8,099 nt of DNA. It comes from an uncultured Spirochaetaceae bacterium (GTDB taxonomy: Bacteria > Spirochaetota > Spirochaetia > Treponematales > Treponemataceae). The stretch covers positions 1-8,099 of the forward strand of contig CALNCH010000070.1 of NCBI GenBank assembly GCA_937875245.1. The letters are read 5' to 3'. A program made the position numbers and the translations under genes. The notes beneath the pieces were generated by a model that worked only from the letters and a program-made list of their open reading frames with translations, ran no database searches and was not told the DNA's origin. Positions 5,615 to 8,099 of this stretch are shown piece by piece; the stretch's first letter is position 1, and every line of letters starts with the position of its first letter.

Positions 5615-7560
5615 AACCAGTCTCCAGTACTAATATCTGTAATTTCTTTTTCTTTTATACCCTCTTCAAAAGTTGATTGCATGGCGTTTATAGACTCTTC
5701 TAACAATATACATTCAAACAATGAAAGTGGATTTTCTTTTCCCTTTACATGAATATATCCTAAAGGAATTAAACCATAGGGAACACTTCGAATGATTTTT
5801 GATTTTTTTGCGGCTTCTACTGAAATAATTATTTGTCGTTGTAAGGATTCTGCTGCCGCTTCTATTCGAGCTGCAGTGTTTACGGTATCAGAAATTACTG
5901 TATCATCCAGTCGGTTATCTTCTCCTATTGTCCCTAAAATCATCTTACCATAATGTATTCCTGATCCAATATTAAACAGTGGTTTATTCTCAATAATTCG
6001 TTGTTCAATAAGTTCTTTTGTTCGTTTTTTTATAGCAAAACAACATTCGATGGCATCATCAACACTTTTTGGAAATAGAGCTATAAAGCCTCGGGATATA
6101 AATTTACTTATAAAGCCATTATAAGTTGAAAACAAAGGGGAAATGGCTAAAGAGAACTCAGAAAAAGCTTCATATTGTTCCTTAGGAGTCACTTCATGTT
6201 CATTGTTATTAAAAATATCAAACTGTAAAAATACAATTGTCATTTCTGTTTCTACATAGTCCCCTAATACAACATCTGTCATTTCTTCTTTATTTAGCAT
6301 CCCTAAAAATTCTTTTGGTACAAACTTAAAATAAGCTTCATTTAATTTACGTAGTTGCTTAGATAATACCAGCTTTTCATCATATAAATCTTTTTGCTGA
6401 TAAGAAAGATAAATAAATTGTACGAAAGAAAAGAGAATTACTGCAATAGAAAAAGGATTAGTTGTCATGGAATTAGGATTTTCATAAATAACTATGTCTA
6501 ATACTAATCCTAATGCCAAAATTCCCAAAGAAATCATTACAAAGGAAATTCTATCAACTTTATCGATAAAAGCTCTTATTAATAAAAAAGCTATGTAAAG
6601 AATCATTAATATATCTAATGCCTGTAATACCGGTACTAAATGATTACCATAGGAAATTGGTAGAATCCAAGTTATTAGACCTAATAATAATTGAGAAAAA
6701 ATTATGACATTGCGAACTTTTTTATTAATTCGTATTTTTGAAAAAAGAGCACATACCATTAATAAATAGGCACTAGGGGCTGACCACATAGCAACATATT
6801 CTAATTTGGCTTGGATGGCAAAAGGGATTTCATCAACGAAAGCATAAAAAATACAAAAACCTGCAGTACTTAAACGCAAAATAGTGCTTAATAAAAAAAG
6901 TGACAAAAACAAGCCACTTTTATTCTTTCTATCCAAAAGAAACATAATAAAATTTACTACAAACAAAAAAAGTAAGGTACCAATAATAAAGAAACTACTA
7001 CCCATCAAGGTATCATACAAACGATAAGTACTTTCTTTATCACCAAAATAGATAGGCTTCCATAAGCCCCCTTTTCGATGTTCATAGTTGGAAACTTGTA
7101 TAAGCAAATCAATAGAACCCTTGCTGTCTGATTTTACATCTACTAAGTAGGGCCGAACTACGGCTTTAGAATTTTCTTTGGTTGTAGCTACAATCCCTAT
7201 TGAAACAATTTTTTCTCCGTTAGCAAATATATTTGTGGCAGTGCCAGCACTTTCTCGAGCTAATAACGCATAAATGGTATTAGGTTCTAAATCTGTAATT
7301 TTATGATGATAAGTACCGTATCCATAAGCTGTTTTTATTCCTGTTATGGTTGTTATTTCATTTACCCAATAATCAGGAATACTCATTTGTGCATCTGGAA
7401 TACTTGGTAAGTGTTCACTGTTTTCATACAATTGCCCATAATAAAAGTCCCAGAGACCTTCAATGAGCATTACCCTTGTCGAATGAGAAAAGGCACTAAA
7501 CAGGGTAAAAAACAAGACGAATAAGTAAGTTACAATACTTTTCTTTTTAAATGTAATCAA
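5611..7560 (-). CDS. 7TM-DISM receptor cyclase CycB, nucleotide-binding half (C2-like)
   Basis: A 649-residue paralogue of CycA with the same order: signal peptide (about 1-25), periplasmic beta-sandwich (about 32-175, LIEGLWDFYY to NYEHRKGGLW), seven membrane helices (roughly 187-208, 215-236, 245-272, 282-301, 307-330, 336-358, 367-386), a linker with FKFVPKEFLGML, and a class III cyclase domain (about 437-585). K486, T554, N561 and R565 are kept (SDTVNTAARIE), matching the adenine and transition-state residues of adenylate cyclases. Both metal positions are lost: the gapless alignment to CycA, supported by the conserved Phe450, puts Q446 and R490 (KFISRG) where D447 and D491 stand. It should be inactive as a homodimer. 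A 30-residue tail follows the domain. The start is a TTG directly after the Zn-ribbon stop, with AGGTG six bases before it; the next Met (31) lies beyond the signal peptide. The name CycB is mine. Confidence 0.9.
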   Translation of the reverse strand: MITFKKKSIVTYLFVLFFTLFSAFSHSTRVMLIEGLWDFYYGQLYENSEHLPSIPDAQMSIPDYWVNEITTITGIKTAYGYGTYHHKITDLEPNTIYALLARESAGTATNIFANGEKIVSIGIVATTKENSKAVVRPYLVDVKSDSKGSIDLLIQVSNYEHRKGGLWKPIYFGDKESTYRLYDTLMGSSFFIIGTLLFLFVVNFIMFLLDRKNKSGLFLSLFLLSTILRLSTAGFCIFYAFVDEIPFAIQAKLEYVAMWSAPSAYLLMVCALFSKIRINKKVRNVIIFSQLLLGLITWILPISYGNHLVPVLQALDILMILYIAFLLIRAFIDKVDRISFVMISLGILALGLVLDIVIYENPNSMTTNPFSIAVILFSFVQFIYLSYQQKDLYDEKLVLSKQLRKLNEAYFKFVPKEFLGMLNKEEMTDVVLGDYVETEMTIVFLQFDIFNNNEHEVTPKEQYEAFSEFSLAISPLFSTYNGFISKFISRGFIALFPKSVDDAIECCFAIKKRTKELIEQRIIENKPLFNIGSGIHYGKMILGTIGEDNRLDDTVISDTVNTAARIEAAAESLQRQIIISVEAAKKSKIIRSVPYGLIPLGYIHVKGKENPLSLFECILLEESINAMQSTFEEGIKEKEITDISTGDWL

Positions 7561-8004
7561 TTATTTCACCTGACTGTATAATCCTGCTATATCATATCGC
7601 CACTGATATGTTTTTTCCCTATCTTCCCATTCAATAATTCTCACAATTTGGAAGTTCTTCAAATCTTGAGGATTATCTGAAGTAATAACAGCAAAACGAC
7701 CTTGACCAATATAGGTAATTTTTTGGTTTGGAAGTAGATTCTCTCTTTCTGAAATTACATTTAATACACAATCGAAGTGAACAGGTTCCCCAGTTGTCTT
7801 ATCAGCTAAAGCAGATGATATTTCTGTAACAGGTTTTTTACACATAGGACATTCAGGTGTATTTAATTTGTGGGCACGTATTGCCTGTTGATTTTCGATT
7901 TCTTCTGGGGTTAAAGGAACCTTTTTTTCTCGTTTATCATTATTTACACGTTTATCGTTTTTTTTGTTCCAGCTTTTTTTACCATAATTTTTCTTATTTT
8001 GTTT
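7561..8004 (-). CDS. Lysine-rich Zn-ribbon protein, start codon missing
   Basis: The open frame has 147 codons after a TAA at 8005-8007. The first 28 residues are very rich in Lys, Asn and Arg (KNYGKKSWNKKND), like a disordered nucleic-acid-binding tail. A zinc site follows: C52-P-M-C55 and H76-F-D-C79, then a compact domain (KITYIGQGRFAVI, IVRIIEWEDREKTYQWR) ending in AGLYSQVK. I recall similar uncharacterised proteins in Treponema; the function is unknown. The only ATG in the frame (7845) is codon 54, inside CPMC, and starting there would delete the first zinc cysteine, so it cannot be the true start. No ATG, GTG or TTG occurs upstream. The natural start was probably at or just before codon 1 and has been lost to whatever put an adenylate kinase fragment there. 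It abuts cycB with zero spacing, so the two are probably co-transcribed. Confidence 0.72.
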   Translation of the reverse strand, partial: KQNKKNYGKKSWNKKNDKRVNNDKREKKVPLTPEEIENQQAIRAHKLNTPECPMCKKPVTEISSALADKTTGEPVHFDCVLNVISERENLLPNQKITYIGQGRFAVITSDNPQDLKNFQIVRIIEWEDREKTYQWRYDIAGLYSQVK

Positions 8005-8068
8005 TTAAAAATTCAGCTTGTGTTCCTTTTCCAGCACCCGGCTTTCCAAACAGTACTATATTGATCAT
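7994..8068 (-). pseudogene. adk: Adenylate kinase N-terminal fragment (24 codons)
   Basis: An ATG at 8068 opens 24 codons ending in TAA at 7996-7994. Residues 1-22 match the start of adenylate kinase, including the P-loop GKPGAGKGTQ (8-17) and AEFLK; complete enzymes have about 190-220 residues. The CORE, LID and NMP-binding parts are absent, so it cannot be an active kinase. The variant GKPGAGKGTQ is one I associate more with Bacteroidota (flavobacterial) Adk than with spirochaetes, which hints at a foreign or chimeric origin, though weakly. The fragment ends out of frame with the Zn-ribbon gene, overlapping it by 11 bases across a T5A5 tract; dropping one A would fuse both into one 168-codon frame. 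No clear ribosome binding site precedes the ATG. Confidence 0.7.
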
Positions 8069-8099
8069 TTTTATTAAGGTTGTTATTGTTGTAATTGAT

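Noticed and set aside
5611..7560. D448 as the missing metal ligand of CycB
   Set aside because: Using it needs a two-residue insertion before and a two-residue deletion after. The gapless alignment keeps the conserved Phe (450 to 451). R490 at the second site is unaffected either way.
7930..8012. A -1 frameshift at TTTAAAA in the adk fragment
   Set aside because: The heptamer fits the X XXY YYZ pattern, but the -1 frame closes after about 20 codons at GTG TAA. The Zn-ribbon frame is +1, not -1.
1..8099. CRISPR arrays, insertion sequences or prophage genes
   Set aside because: No spaced direct repeats, transposase motifs or terminal inverted repeats were seen on either strand.

Overview
The window is AT-rich bacterial chromosome that most resembles a spirochaete, probably Treponema or a close relative. 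The grounds are a large ankyrin-repeat protein, a TrpR/YerC-type small regulator, a TatD variant with GIWP in place of the usual GIHP, a small acidic protein of Treponema type, a tRNA-Leu without encoded CCA, and two 7TM-DISM receptor cyclases. The assignment comes from recognising families, not from a search, and is moderately sure. Every protein gene is short-spaced or overlapping, and no gene-free stretch exceeds 300 bases.

Layout, left to right. At 2-1999 (+) is the 3' part of an ankyrin-repeat protein with about 21 repeats, entering from outside the window. A bidirectional hairpin terminator at 2007-2050 separates it from a leftward TrpR-like regulator (2049-2372, -). That gene is divergent from a small conserved protein of unknown function (2423-2683, +) across a 50-base gap holding three copies of ACAGTAT(A/G). 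The small gene runs 18 bases into the 3' end of tatD (2666-3502, -). tatD and a rightward tRNA-Leu(UAA) (3609-3694, +) start from divergent promoters that seem to share -35 bases. A strong terminator follows the tRNA (3696-3730).

The right half is one leftward operon: an adenylate kinase N-terminal scrap (7994-8068), a lysine-rich Zn-ribbon protein without a recognisable start codon (7561-8004), and two tandem receptor-type class III nucleotide cyclases, here called CycB (5611-7560) and CycA (3755-5614). The genes abut (Zn-ribbon stop next to the CycB TTG start) or overlap (ATGA between CycB and CycA).

The main discovery is in the cyclase pair. Each protein has the same architecture: signal peptide, periplasmic beta-sandwich sensor, seven membrane helices, linker, cyclase domain. 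Each lacks the half of the catalytic residues that the other keeps. CycA keeps both metal-binding aspartates (D447, D491) but has lost the adenine-contacting Thr and the transition-state Asn and Arg (I555, E562, M566). CycB keeps Lys, Thr, Asn and Arg (K486, T554, N561, R565) but has Gln and Arg at the metal positions (Q446, R490). Neither homodimer should be active, while a CycA-CycB heterodimer would have one complete active site, as in the C1/C2 halves of mammalian adenylyl cyclase. The ATGA overlap fits a 1:1 complex.

The right edge also deserves checking. A 24-codon adenylate kinase start with an intact P-loop runs out of frame into the Zn-ribbon gene, which looks like a deletion junction, an assembly chimera or a homopolymer error.
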